NCBI GenBank assembly: GCA_032622095.1
Contig: CP136064.1
Location: 133,369,129 to 133,433,128, forward strand
Source: Siphonodentalium dalli
Lineage: Eukaryota > Mollusca > Scaphopoda > Gadilida > Siphonodentaliidae
Direction of reading: 5' to 3'
Length of the DNA: 64,000 nt
Part shown: positions 48,073-58,895 of the stretch, in pieces
Layout of the letters: the number at the start of each line of letters is the position of its first letter
Numbering within the stretch: position 1 is the stretch's first letter
The notes under the pieces: model-generated
The model's input: only the letters and a program-made list of their open reading frames with translations
What the model was told of the DNA's origin: nothing
Database searches by the model: none
Made by a program: the position numbers and the translations under genes

Positions 48073-49115
48073 TAGGGTCCTGCGAATTGGATATTTTGAT
48101 CGAATCGAATTCACGAAATCGAATCGAATATCGAATCGAATCATATCTGTGTGTTGCATTCTCAATTAGGTATGTTTTGTCAACGATTAGATTATTTGTG
48201 AAACGTTCTATGAACTACATGCATGAAGTTCCATCAGAACTTATGTGGCGATAAACCGTCGTTTGATATACTATTAACTTCAATTTATAATTGTCAAGAA
48301 AACAAAGCAGATTAAAATGTCCATGCGGCCATCACAACGATTAATATATTACCACTAAACGGATTATCAAACTAAAATCACACGAAATTTCTATAGTTTG
48401 CATGTACATGCAAAATTGCAAATCGGCATTCGGAAACACCCGTTGTTATAAACTTGAAGACGCAACAACAGTCGCAGTGTAGCCTCTTCATGTATTGGTT
48501 GATGCTTCTTGAACAGATGATTCCATAGATGGGTCATTGTCCCAGATGCTTGCAATTTATACACCATGCATGTTGCATTCATCACACGTGCCTGCAGCTT
48601 TATCATGTTTAAAATAAACATGAATGATGGACGACATTTTGTCCATTGTAAAATAAAACTCCGAAACTGAAAGTCAACTTCAAAAGAGAACAGTGCCAAA
48701 ATGCACTTTTCGACACCAGGAACATGTTGTTTACATTCTCACCCATATTACATAACGCGGAATCGAATAGACGATGGATAACACTATCGGCAGCCCATTC
48801 TCATAGCTATTATAATTTACCGCGTCGTCGGTCCATTGGCTATCTGCTAGCTTTTGCTACCATTTAAAGCTATATAATTCAGACGTATTTAGTCGTCCTA
48901 TCATGGCTAATTGTTGGCTATGTACAATAAGAATTATAATGTGCATATATACATAATTTTCTGGAATTAAATGCCACAAATAGCTAAGATCGACATGTGT
49001 ACTTAGTATATTATATTATAGTATATTCGAAATTTCGAGTTGGCAATTTCGACTCGAATTCGAATCGAATTTGACTTTCGAATCGAATCTCGAATCGAAT
49101 ATTCACAGGAGCCTA
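48073..49115 (-). mobile_element. hAT DNA transposon relic ending at the assembly gap
   Basis: The left tip is TAGGGTCCTGCGAATTGG. The right tip ATTCACAGGAGCCTA complements it with two mismatches. AATCGAATCGAAT motifs are repeated inside both ends. The left flank is GACCATCG (48065-48072). The right flank begins GACCC before the run of N, agreeing at four of five visible bases with an 8 bp hAT target duplication. The coding remnant is on the - strand. Confidence 0.75.
48391..48699 (-). pseudogene. Degenerate BED-finger N-terminus of a hAT transposase
   Basis: A 102-codon frame on the - strand contains NATCMVYKLQASGTMTHLW followed by NHLFKKHQPIH. The SGT-x3-LW-x-HL-x2-KH pattern is that of the BED zinc finger that starts many hAT transposases. 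The first Cys is present but its usual partner two residues on is not, so the finger is degenerate. The rest of the transposase is missing, consistent with a 1 kb deletion derivative. Confidence 0.6.
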
Positions 49116-49120
49116 GACCC

Positions 49121-49220
49121 NNNNNNNNNNNNNNNNNNNNNNNNNNNNNNNNNNNNNNNNNNNNNNNNNNNNNNNNNNNNNNNNNNNNNNNNNNNNNNNN
49201 NNNNNNNNNNNNNNNNNNNN
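49121..49220. other. Assembly gap of 100 N
   Basis: Exactly 100 N, a conventional placeholder for a gap of unknown size. The sequence before it is the end of a hAT relic. The sequence after it begins in the middle of a LINE ORF2. The join is therefore not supported by the sequence on either side. Confidence 0.99.
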
Positions 49221-51694
49221 ACGTTACAGAAAGCGACCAGTGCAAGCATCCCCAGTTACAAACATGAGTTTGTTGTGAAACCAAAGCAACCGAAGCCATG
49301 GAGCGCAGAAATTAAGCATGCTGTGGATAACAACAGAAAAGCACTGTGGACCTGGAAAGAAGCTGGGAGACCAGCACATCCGAACCCGATATACATCGAA
49401 ATGAGGAAGAAGAAGAAACAATTAAGCAAATTGTTCCGGCAAGAGGCAGCGAAACGACGACGCGAATGTCTCGAGGAAATCATGTCGGCGTCTGGAGACC
49501 CAAAATCATTCCATCGTCTAGTCAGCATGCAAAGGAAGACTTCAACCGATCCTATAACCGAACTCGTAGTGGACAACATCACCCTATCAACTACCGAGGA
49601 CATCCTGGATGGCTGGAAGAAGCACTTTGCTGGTCTAGCAACTCCTTCGGACAATCCGAACTTTGATACAGCGCACAAGACACGTATCGAAATGGACCTG
49701 CCCTTCATCGAACAATTATGCTCAACCGAGCAGCGGTACGAAGTGATAACTCCCGATGAAGTCACTGCTGCAATCGCGAGTCTCAACAACAACAAGGCTG
49801 CTGATGTGATGGGACTGACAGCTGAACACCTGAAGATGGTGAAAAACATCATCACCCCGTATTTGACGGACCTGCTGAATAATTTCCTACGTGATGGATC
49901 TATCCCACAGATACTGAAAGAAGGATTCATCGCACCAGTCCATAAAAAGAACGATGTTCACAACCCCTCAAATTATAGAGGTATCACAGTCACAACAACC
50001 TTACTGAAGACCCTGGAGCATGTCCTAAGCAAGCGGCATGCCCCAGTATTTGAAAGAAAACAATCAGAACTCCAAACTGGATTCACCAAAGGCAGGTCAT
50101 CACTCAACGCAGCGCTCATTGTCACTGAAACCATCAACGAAGCTAAAATAAAGAAGAAAAACCTGATTCTCACCACTCTAGATGCTCAAAAAGCGTTTGA
50201 TGTAGTCGACCACAACCTCTTACTAAGCAAACTCTTCCATGACGGCGTTCAAGGAAAGGAGTGGACACTCATACAAAATCTTTACGATGGTGCCACGTCG
50301 AAGGTCAAATGGAACGGGCAGCTGTCGGGCTTCTTCAAGATACAACAAGGTGTCCGGCAAGGAGGCGTGCTCTCCTCATTACATTATAAACACTTCAACA
50401 ACCCTCTACTATTGGACCTAGAAGACAAATACACCGGAGCAACAATCGGAACCATACAAATCCCACACATTACATGTGCAGACGACATCGCTCTCCTGGC
50501 TCACAACTCCGCAGACATGCAACGAATGCTGACTAGGGTAGAAACCTACTCCAGTTCAGAACGGTATGGGATTAACCCGGAAAAGAGTGCAGTCATCAAA
50601 TACCTTCAGAAGAAAGCAGAACCACAACATCCACTCTCCCTATTCAACAACACTATCAACTCACCTCCAGTCGTAAAACATCTCGGCATTGACAGGAACC
50701 GTGACAACTCCGTAGACGTCGACACGAAGATAAACTCCTGCAGAAAATGTGCCTACTCACTCATGGGAGCAGGCCTACACGGGAAAACCGGTGTCACACA
50801 ACATCTGAAAGCCCAATTCTGGTCGCTCTACGTCATCCCGAGAGTTACATACGGACTGGAAGTGCTTCATATCAATACCACGCAAATGGAAAAAACTTGA
50901 GTCACAACAAATGGGAATCATTCCAATCGCAACAGTCATCCATCGAAATGCCCTCAATCTATTCCACCGCATCATAAGCCACCAAGACAGTACCGAGAGA
51001 GATATAGCGATACGACAACTGGCGGTCCGAAACATCAACGACGATAGCTGGTACTCCGATGTACGCCACATCTTGAACATATATGGGCTACCATCGGCAT
51101 ACCATCTGCTGAACAACCCCCACCAAAAGAACAGTGGAAGAAAGACCTCAACTCAAAGATAGCCTGTACGGTAGAGGAGAGCTGGAGGCAAGAGATACAG
51201 ACAAAATCCAGTCTCAAATATCTGAACCCCCACTCGGTAAACATCAAGAAGACACACCACGTATACAACACGGTGAGACCAAATCTACAGGACGCCAGCC
51301 GAGCTGAAATAAAGCCAGACTGCTGACAGGGACATACACACTACAGACGAACAAGGCCATCTTCAACCAGCACAACATTAACCCAACATGCAAACTCTGC
51401 AATACTGCACCTGAAACGAGACAACACTTCATCACTGAATGCCCCACCTACGAGCACATAAGATACCAGGCCAAAGAGATCCTCTACTCTACAATCAACA
51501 CAATGAAAGCCTCCATATCACTCGAAGATCCACATACATTCACACAACTCATCCTAGACGTAACGCATGCAGACATCAAACAGATCTACACACCAAGCAT
51601 CCAAGAACTGGAGAAGATCGAGCTCATCAGCAGACAATTCCTGGAGAAGATCCACCTCAAGAGAACAAACGTACTAAAGACATCCTCATGCTAG
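49221..51694 (+). pseudogene. LINE-C ORF2: reverse transcriptase, frameshifted
   Basis: One frame runs from the gap to a stop at 50898. It contains the linker KPWSAEIKHAVDNNRKALW and the RT motifs VHKKNDVHNPSNYRGITV, LTTLDAQKAFDVVDH, QQGVRQGGVLSS and CADDIALL (catalytic ADD near 50480). After 50898 the thumb continues in another frame (about 50911-51162). The C-terminal finger CKLCNTAPETRQHFITEC with its following helix lies in a further frame ending with the stop at 51692-51694. The copy is thus broken by at least two shifts. The RT resembles that of LINE-A in layout but is clearly a different element, with a richer GC content on the coding strand. Confidence 0.88.
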
Positions 51695-52010
51695 AGCCTG
51701 GGTCCTCCCACACACATTAAAATATATACATGTACTTTCAATAAGTAAACAGCACAAATTAAATATCTATGATTAATACAAAGAAACAACGTGTTTTTGT
51801 GTTAAGCGTATATGCGATTGTCTTGAAATGAACTAATGCCTAATGCATAAACTAATCATACTAACATTGACGCGTGTGAATGTGTTCTACTGATGATTCT
51901 ATTGATGATTTCTTATTGATGATTATTGACATTGTATAGGACTTCACGGACTTACATCTAAGTCTCGGTGCCTTGACAAATCAGCGAGGGAAATTACAAC
52001 AAAGAAGAAG
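49221..52010 (+). mobile_element. LINE-C: APE-type LINE, 5' half missing at the gap
   Basis: Sequence after the gap enters directly into an ORF2 linker and RT. The coding part ends near 51694 and is followed by a 3' UTR to about 52010, where an ACAACAAAGAAGAAG tail-like stretch occurs. The exact 3' end is uncertain. The endonuclease and ORF1 would lie in the gap or be absent. The last 395 bp are part of the 1,622 bp tandem duplication, so they appear again at 53237. Confidence 0.82.
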
Positions 52011-53236
52011 TATGGACAGTTATTATCTCAACTTAGTCAATTTATTGAAAATATTATCAAAATAACGATCGGTTTGAAAAAATATAGAAATTTTGAACCG
52101 ATGTAGTTTAATGAAATAGCCCGAATGGTTTCTGCAATTCTAACCGGAAAGTAGTTTAACTCTTTCGTTGCCAAGCTCGCATAAATGCGAGTTACCCAGT
52201 CGCTGCCAAATACGCATTTATGCGAGTTCGGGGGTGCAACTGGTTTACGGGTCGTAATTATATTGTTTTGTTGCATTACAACGGGGGTTCATTTATTTTA
52301 TGTGCTGGTGTGCGCTGACAATTTAGAAGAAAGGTCAGTCAAAGTCATGCTACTCCTGAAGTTCTATGAGTACAGTCCGAGCCAGAATATACCATTGACA
52401 AATTAACTTTTGGTGGGATGCGATATATGAGTGGAAAATAAACATCATAATTGACTTGGCGGCCTCCTTTCTGCTGATCAGTTTAGCGTCCAAAAATTCT
52501 GTCGGAATGAGGTCGGTGAAAAATACGGATAGTAGCCGGAATATGATTAACTGGTGAGGCATTAATTAATGGGATAGAACACTAGAACAAAAAACAAACA
52601 TTTAATCATATATGAATTGAAAAAAATTACCGAAAAACATAAATTAAAGCAAATCCAAGATGGCCGCCAATGGCCGTGACCCCTATGACCTTGAATGGGT
52701 CTCCAGTCTCCACGTCGGGGCAGGTGATAGGTCATTGTCATATATACCCACATGTGAAGTTTCAACTAAATACACCGATAATTACCCGATAGTCATTGCA
52801 TTACCCACATATACATAAAATACTTGTATTTACACCCAGAATGCTTGGCACTGGGGAGTATGTCGGTGTGGCGGGGGTGGCAGCGAAAGAGTTAACCATC
52901 CACGAATTGCCTGCTGCTCGGAGCAAGTGGGGACACATTTTTAGAGACGGTAGAAATAAATGACAATGCAAACTATGCTAAAAATATTGTAATAGCTGAG
53001 TAACGAGCAACCTCCATTCCCACCTAGAAAAAGCATGACAAATATACCGGGAAATAATTGATGCCAACAAGAAGTGGCTTTTTGGTGAATAATGTCAAAT
53101 AAATGATCAAGCTAATGTTATTTCCATCAATAAAAGACGTGATATTGCTCAAATATCCCCATGGAGTTTACATTCTATTCACATTGTGCCCACTTCATCA
53201 ACAAGCTCCAATTCTCAGTTAAATACTTAATTTTGG
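51615..53236 (+). repeat. 1,622 bp tandem duplication, copy 1
   Basis: Copy 1 runs from AGATCGAGCTCATCAGC at 51615 to ACTTAATTTTGG near 53236. Copy 2 follows immediately. I count about three differences in the whole unit: an indel/substitution near 52625, C/A near 52776 and C/T near 52910. The unit includes the 3' end of LINE-C and a TTAA-flanked MITE. Confidence 0.97.
52156..52895. mobile_element. TTAA-flanked piggyBac-type MITE, copy 1
   Basis: The 740 bp element, including TTAA at both ends, has tips TTAACTCTTTCGTTGCCA and the complement of TTAACTCTTTCGCTGCCA (one mismatch in 18). Inside the left end a roughly 36 bp unit is repeated twice: CGTTGCCAAGCTCGCATAAA and CGCTGCCAAATACGCATTTA, each followed by TGCGAGTT. 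TTAA targets and this tip style fit the piggyBac superfamily. No transposase is encoded. Confidence 0.8.
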
Positions 53237-54858
53237 AGATCGAGCTCATCAGCAGACAATTCCTGGAGAAGATCCACCTCAAGAGAACAAACGTACTAAA
53301 GACATCCTCATGCTAGAGCCTGGGTCCTCCCACACACATTAAAATATATACATGTACTTTCAATAAGTAAACAGCACAAATTAAATATCTATGATTAATA
53401 CAAAGAAACAACGTGTTTTTGTGTTAAGCGTATATGCGATTGTCTTGAAATGAACTAATGCCTAATGCATAAACTAATCATACTAACATTGACGCGTGTG
53501 AATGTGTTCTACTGATGATTCTATTGATGATTTCTTATTGATGATTATTGACATTGTATAGGACTTCACGGACTTACATCTAAGTCTCGGTGCCTTGACA
53601 AATCAGCGAGGGAAATTACAACAAAGAAGAAGTATGGACAGTTATTATCTCAACTTAGTCAATTTATTGAAAATATTATCAAAATAACGATCGGTTTGAA
53701 AAAATATAGAAATTTTGAACCGATGTAGTTTAATGAAATAGCCCGAATGGTTTCTGCAATTCTAACCGGAAAGTAGTTTAACTCTTTCGTTGCCAAGCTC
53801 GCATAAATGCGAGTTACCCAGTCGCTGCCAAATACGCATTTATGCGAGTTCGGGGGTGCAACTGGTTTACGGGTCGTAATTATATTGTTTTGTTGCATTA
53901 CAACGGGGGTTCATTTATTTTATGTGCTGGTGTGCGCTGACAATTTAGAAGAAAGGTCAGTCAAAGTCATGCTACTCCTGAAGTTCTATGAGTACAGTCC
54001 GAGCCAGAATATACCATTGACAAATTAACTTTTGGTGGGATGCGATATATGAGTGGAAAATAAACATCATAATTGACTTGGCGGCCTCCTTTCTGCTGAT
54101 CAGTTTAGCGTCCAAAAATTCTGTCGGAATGAGGTCGGTGAAAAATACGGATAGTAGCCGGAATATGATTAACTGGTGAGGCATTAATTAATGGGATAGA
54201 ACACTAGAACAAAAAACAAACATTTAATCATATATGAATTGAAAAAATTTACCGAAAAACATAAATTAAAGCAAATCCAAGATGGCCGCCAATGGCCGTG
54301 ACCCCTATGACCTTGAATGGGTCTCCAGTCTCCACGTCGGGGCAGGTGATAGGTCATTGTCATATATACCCACATGTGAAGTTTCAACTAAATACACAGA
54401 TAATTACCCGATAGTCATTGCATTACCCACATATACATAAAATACTTGTATTTACACCCAGAATGCTTGGCACTGGGGAGTATGTCGGTGTGGCGGGGGT
54501 GGCAGCGAAAGAGTTAACCATCCACGAATTGTCTGCTGCTCGGAGCAAGTGGGGACACATTTTTAGAGACGGTAGAAATAAATGACAATGCAAACTATGC
54601 TAAAAATATTGTAATAGCTGAGTAACGAGCAACCTCCATTCCCACCTAGAAAAAGCATGACAAATATACCGGGAAATAATTGATGCCAACAAGAAGTGGC
54701 TTTTTGGTGAATAATGTCAAATAAATGATCAAGCTAATGTTATTTCCATCAATAAAAGACGTGATATTGCTCAAATATCCCCATGGAGTTTACATTCTAT
54801 TCACATTGTGCCCACTTCATCAACAAGCTCCAATTCTCAGTTAAATACTTAATTTTGG
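53237..54858 (+). repeat. 1,622 bp tandem duplication, copy 2
   Basis: Second copy, abutting the first. After 54858 the sequence continues TCATAACAG, so the true right flank starts there. The piece of LINE-C at its start (53237-53632) has no upstream LINE sequence attached, which shows that the duplication came after LINE-C integrated. Confidence 0.97.
53778..54517. mobile_element. TTAA-flanked piggyBac-type MITE, copy 2
   Basis: Duplicate of 52156-52895 carried by the 1,622 bp tandem unit, not a separate insertion. Confidence 0.8.
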
Positions 54859-55053
54859 ATCATAACAGTAAAAGATGCATTGTCATGATGACGAGATCTA
54901 TTTATAGCAATGGGGCTCACTACCAATCCATTCTGGGCAATGAGGTGCAGTCGATTTTTGTAGCAGGTAAAGAGGAGTAACTAGTCCAGGAGACAAGCTG
55001 TTGTCAGTATACAATAACCTACATGTATATGTATCAGTTATCTTCTGCTACAG

Positions 55054-55142
55054 ATGTTAGGACCCAAGCTATGTATCAAATGATGGACCCAGGATTTATC
55101 GGACTCATATTCTCTGTGTTCAATAAAGATAAATCAACAAAG
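55054..55142 (+). CDS. BRCC3: BRCC3/BRCC36-like deubiquitinase, MPN-core exon
   Basis: The exon has an acceptor (TCTTCTGCTACAG) and a GTAAGG donor. After two bases of a split codon it encodes VRTQAMYQMMDPGFIGLIF and SVFNKDKSTK. This matches the BRCC36 MPN+ core directly after the JAMM H-x-H-x10-D motif. The split codon (AT preceded by a base from the previous exon) would encode the JAMM aspartate if that base is G. The enzyme uses this zinc site to cut K63-linked ubiquitin. The exon ends in phase 0, the phase in which the exon type at 8766 begins. It lies 46 kb downstream of that exon on the same strand, so it must belong to a different gene copy or to a misplaced contig. The HSHPH exon was not found in the 5.8 kb between the gap and this exon. 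Confidence 0.85.
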
Positions 55143-55206
55143 GTAAGGGTCAAAGGATATGTCATTGTGATCGATTGGACAATAAATTGGCTGTCACAAA
55201 CTTTGC

Positions 55207-55565
55207 TATTAACCCTTATTATTACCACTTTACCACTACGTTCTCCAGTAGATTGACATTATTTTTTCCCGCACGATAAGATTTCATAATTTTGAAGTTG
55301 ACCGGAAGCGGGCGGCGGGCGTTTAAATAACGAAGCTTTGTTTTCATTATCGCCCGCTACCCTTTTCCGGTTAAGTCACAGATCACGTGATCACACAAGG
55401 ACAGAGTGGTAATAATAGTAATTACATGATTTTGACGGGCACCTTGGTTTATTAACGGCCCTCCAGGAATGATTAACAGCCCTCGGTCCTATTAGCGGCC
55501 CGAGACGCAGGCCCTCAGGCTGTTAATAATTCCTGTCGGGTCATTAATAAACCAAAACGCCCTTA
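55207..55565. repeat. Two adjacent palindromes just left of the DIRS element
   Basis: The first (about 55293-55380) pairs GACCGGAAGCGGGCG with CGCCCGCTACCCTTTTCCGG. The second (55446-55553) pairs GGTTTATTAACGGCCCTCC with a GGGTCATTAATAAACC-type arm. It also pairs AGGAATGATTAACAGCC with GGCTGTTAATAATTCC. TTATTATTACCAC near 55215 and GTGGTAATAATAG near 55408 form an outer pair. The shapes are those of foldback MITEs. The second ends only about 18 bp before the DIRS left end. Confidence 0.7.
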
Positions 55566-55570
55566 AAAAA

Positions 55571-55824
55571 ATATTTCCTACAGAGACACGTTCCACACTG
55601 AACTATGTGGTATCATCCATTGTGGGTTAAAAGAACGTAAAGGAGAACCTTGCCTTAGCGGTTACCAAATCGGTACGAAATTTCTCCGTACGAAATTAGG
55701 AACTTCCGGTTGAGCCGGAAATGAATTTAAGCAGGTAACCGGATGTAACCTTTCTACTCTGGCCACGTGATCTTACCTATAAATTGGAATTCAAAGGTAA
55801 GATACTATCTTTTTCTCCTTTACG
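55571..55824 (+). repeat. DIRS left inverted terminal repeat
   Basis: Complementary to the right repeat from about 55598 inward (shared GGAACTTCCGG, TTACGGTACG-like and GGATGTAACC blocks). The outermost ATATTTCCTACAGAGACACG is left-end specific and is found in complement in the internal region at 61628-61668. Confidence 0.9.
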
Positions 55825-55907
55825 CGGCTTCTATACGGACGTACAGGGAAGAACTTTGTCTTATACTTTAACCTTGCTTTTCAAATTCAGTAACTTCAAC
55901 GCAAATA

Positions 55908-58850
55908 ATGTCTTGTCTCGCTTGCGGTCGGACAAACTTTGATTTAGACGAACACACACCGTGTGTGTTGTGCACTGGTTGTTTACCGACGAACCGATGT
56001 ACCACTTGTAGAAGTTCGGTTCAGACTCGTTGGTCAATGATCGATACACTTCAGAAAACCGTGCCAGTCTTTCCCTCGGGCAGGACCAGTTCGGGCTCCC
56101 CCGTTCCTGCTATGGCAGAGATACGTAATAGGCAGGGTGCTGCAAAGGTCGATTCGGGCAACCAATCTTCCAGGGCTGAAGCTCCGGCCCCTGATTCCTT
56201 GGAGGCTGTTCTGGGTGGGGAAGAGATGTTGTACCGTGCCACAATGAGTGCACGATCCAAATGGCCTTCAGACTCTTCCCCACGGCGCCGTGGCCCACTC
56301 CATCATGAGAGTGGGTCTTGTCCCCCTGGATGTGTACTCCCTCGGGATACCGCCAGGCCTGCTCCTCCGCCGTCATGGGATCAGACCAGTATGCCGACTA
56401 TGCCAGCTTGGTCGGGACCACCTCCATTTGGGGGATACAGGGGAGGGGGGGCTTCCTCTGGTCAGATGGCTCCTCCAAATTGTTATCCTCCGCCCTATTG
56501 GCCTTGGGGCGCACCTTATTCTCCCTGGGCACCACCTAATAGTGCGCCAGGATTTCAAGGGGGGTAATTGGGCGGTCAATAGCTCATTAAATCCATATGC
56601 GCATGAATTGTTTCCTCGCTCGAGCCATTCACAGAGTAGGCCTCCCTCCAGTAGCGTATCCCAGCCTGATGCAGGATGTTCTGTGACTGGCATAGATCAG
56701 GACATACTCTCACTCCATCCCATGGTGTCGGAAGGCTTTGATGACGATGAGAAGGATTCTTCGGCCGACAGTGTTTCCTCTCTGTCGGCCGGGGATTCCG
56801 ACGGGCATGTAGAATGTGAATTTGTGGACTCAGTTGGTCTTATTATACGCCCTTTTGAAAAAAAGGCTGTATTATAGTATTGGTCTGTCCGTCCGGGCGG
56901 GCGGGCGGGCGTCCGTCCGTTAACCTGTTGTCCGGATGATAACTTTAGTTAGAGTGAACCAAAATTAGTAAAATTTGGTATGTGGGTTTATTAGCCGAAA
57001 AGTAAGTTCAAGTTCGAATTTGGGTTCCGCCCGCCAATTTTCACCGGAGTTATGCCCCTTATTTAACATTTTTTGACTTAGAAAATCCTTGAAATTTGTT
57101 GTCCGGATGATAACTTTAGTATAGTTTATCGGAATGACTCCAAATTAGGTATATTACTTTCTCCCACCAAAACACAGGTCAAGTTCGAACTTGGGTTCTG
57201 TCCGACCATTTTTGGCAGAGTTATGCCCCTTTTTCGACTCAGAAAATTCAGTTTTTCTTATGTTTTTTGGTTTCCGGATGATAACTCGATTTTGGAATAT
57301 GCAAAACCCGTTTTTTTGTGGATTACAAATATCGAAATACAGCTCAAGTCCGAATTTCGTTTTAATCCGATAATTTTTGCGAGAGTTATGGCCCCTTTTT
57401 TGACGTAATTTGACTTAGAAAATCCCTGAAATTTGTTGTCCGGATGATAACTTTAGTTAGAGTGAACCGATTTCAATCAAATTTGGTATGTGGGTTTATT
57501 AGGAGAAAAGACAGCTCAAGTTCGAATTTGGGTTCCGTCTGCCAATTTTCACCGGAGTTATGCCCCTTATTTGACGTAATTTGACTTAGAAAATCCCTGA
57601 AATTTGTTGTCCGGATGATAACTTTACTAGAGCTTATCGGATTCAATGATAATTTGGTATATTACTAACTCCCACCAAAACACAGGTCAAGTTCAAATTT
57701 GAGTACCGTCCGCCAATTTTTACCAGAGTTATGCCCCTTTTTTACCAGTTTCCGCCGACCCAAGAGAGGGCGTATTTTGCACACCCAGCGTAGCTCTTGT
57801 TTATAAACTTCTTCCCAAGGATAAGTGTCCACCTCCAAAACCTGTCGTAAAACCTCGCATATCTTCCAGCATCGATAGCATGCTTGGTGGGGTACAAACC
57901 ACCTCCCTTCCTCAGTCTCCTCTCGTTGAAAGTACGTTCAATCACTCTAATCAGTTGCTACAAGAGGAGGCTCACCGTAAGCATTTGAAGTTTGATCACA
58001 ACTGCATGCATCTCCCACTTCCTATCAATCAAGCAGCGCAAGGTTTTCTCAGGTCTTCATACAATTCAGATGGGTCTCCTATCTTCTTGGACCGTTCAAC
58101 TAAGTTGGATCCAGATGCTGAGGCGATTAGTGCAAGGTTGCCGGGCAGCGTCCGATTGGGGATGCAGCCACTTAACTCATTACAGAATCTAAGCCGGGAT
58201 ATCATTTGTATCCTTTATTTGGCTGATTTGTCTTCGTCAGCAATCTTTATGGGAGCACATCCTGACAGAATTCCGAAATCAAGGACATTGCTAAAGTATT
58301 ATCTCGGTCGGTGGCACATGCTATGTCAACGGTCGTGCTCATTAATCATAACATTGAGTTAATTAGGAGGGCCTCTGCTTTACAGAATAGCAAATTCTTA
58401 AGACCACATCTCACTGATTGGTTAATTCGACAACCGATAGGTGGCCAGTCACTTTTCAATGACCAGGTGGCTACAGTTCATGAGAACTTGGCCTCTGAAG
58501 CCCAATATAGAGGCTCTCGTCCTGTCGTTTCCAAGGGATTCAACACGTATACTAGGAAACGTCAACCTTTTGATCAGCCAAAGACACAGGCGAAACGAGT
58601 GCGTCTCTCCAGCAATCCGTTTCCACCTAGCCGGGATATTGCACATAATCTGCCTTATCCACCGAGCTCTCTGTCAGTCCCACCGACTGTGGAGGCACGT
58701 CAACATCAGTTACGTGCTAATGCGCAACAAATGGTAGATAATGCTACCTACCTTGCAGGAAATCCTGGTCCCCAGAGATCCAGATCTCCTCGCCGACCTC
58801 AGAAAGATAATCGTTTACGGAAACTGACCCCTAAACGACGACGTTTTTGA
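55908..58850 (+). pseudogene. DIRS ORF1 (gag-like), interrupted by a nested element
   Basis: The ORF starts MSCLACGRTNFDLDEHT with Cys pairs CLAC, CVLC-TGC and CTTC in the first 40 residues, a zinc-ribbon-like opening, then a Pro/Gly-rich region. A run of six G near 56560 causes a frameshift. The new frame is acidic (GFDDDEKDSSADSVSS) up to the TA at 56846, where a 925 bp element is inserted. Excising it at the TA restores one frame across the join (VGLI then FCTPSVALV). The part after the insert reads KLLPKDKCPPPKP and LSRDIICILYLAD. A further shift near 58310 leads to a strongly basic C-terminus (RSRSPRRPQKD, LTPKRRRF) ending at 58850, suitable for nucleic acid binding. The function of DIRS ORF1 is assumed to be gag-like. 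Confidence 0.78.
56848..57772 (+). mobile_element. Hairpin-headed repeat, family C copy 2, inserted in the DIRS gag
   Basis: The 925 bp element is flanked by TA (56846-56847 and 57773-57774). Its tips CGCCCTTTTG and the complement of CGCCCTCTCTTG form imperfect inverted repeats. The head CCCTTTTGAAAAAAAGG can fold. It is followed by TATTATAGTATTGG and GTCCGTCCGGGCGGGCGG repeat. Body units share CCGGATGATAACTTTAGT and AGTTATGCCCC with 29447-30335. Excision in silico restores the gag frame, so both borders are firmly placed. Confidence 0.88.
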
Positions 58851-58895
58851 CAATTTCCAACCACAGCCTGCAAGTATACTGGTTTGGGGGGGGGG

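Noticed and set aside
49003-49299. ORFs reading through the run of N
   Set aside because: Frames across an assembly gap of unknown length have no meaning.
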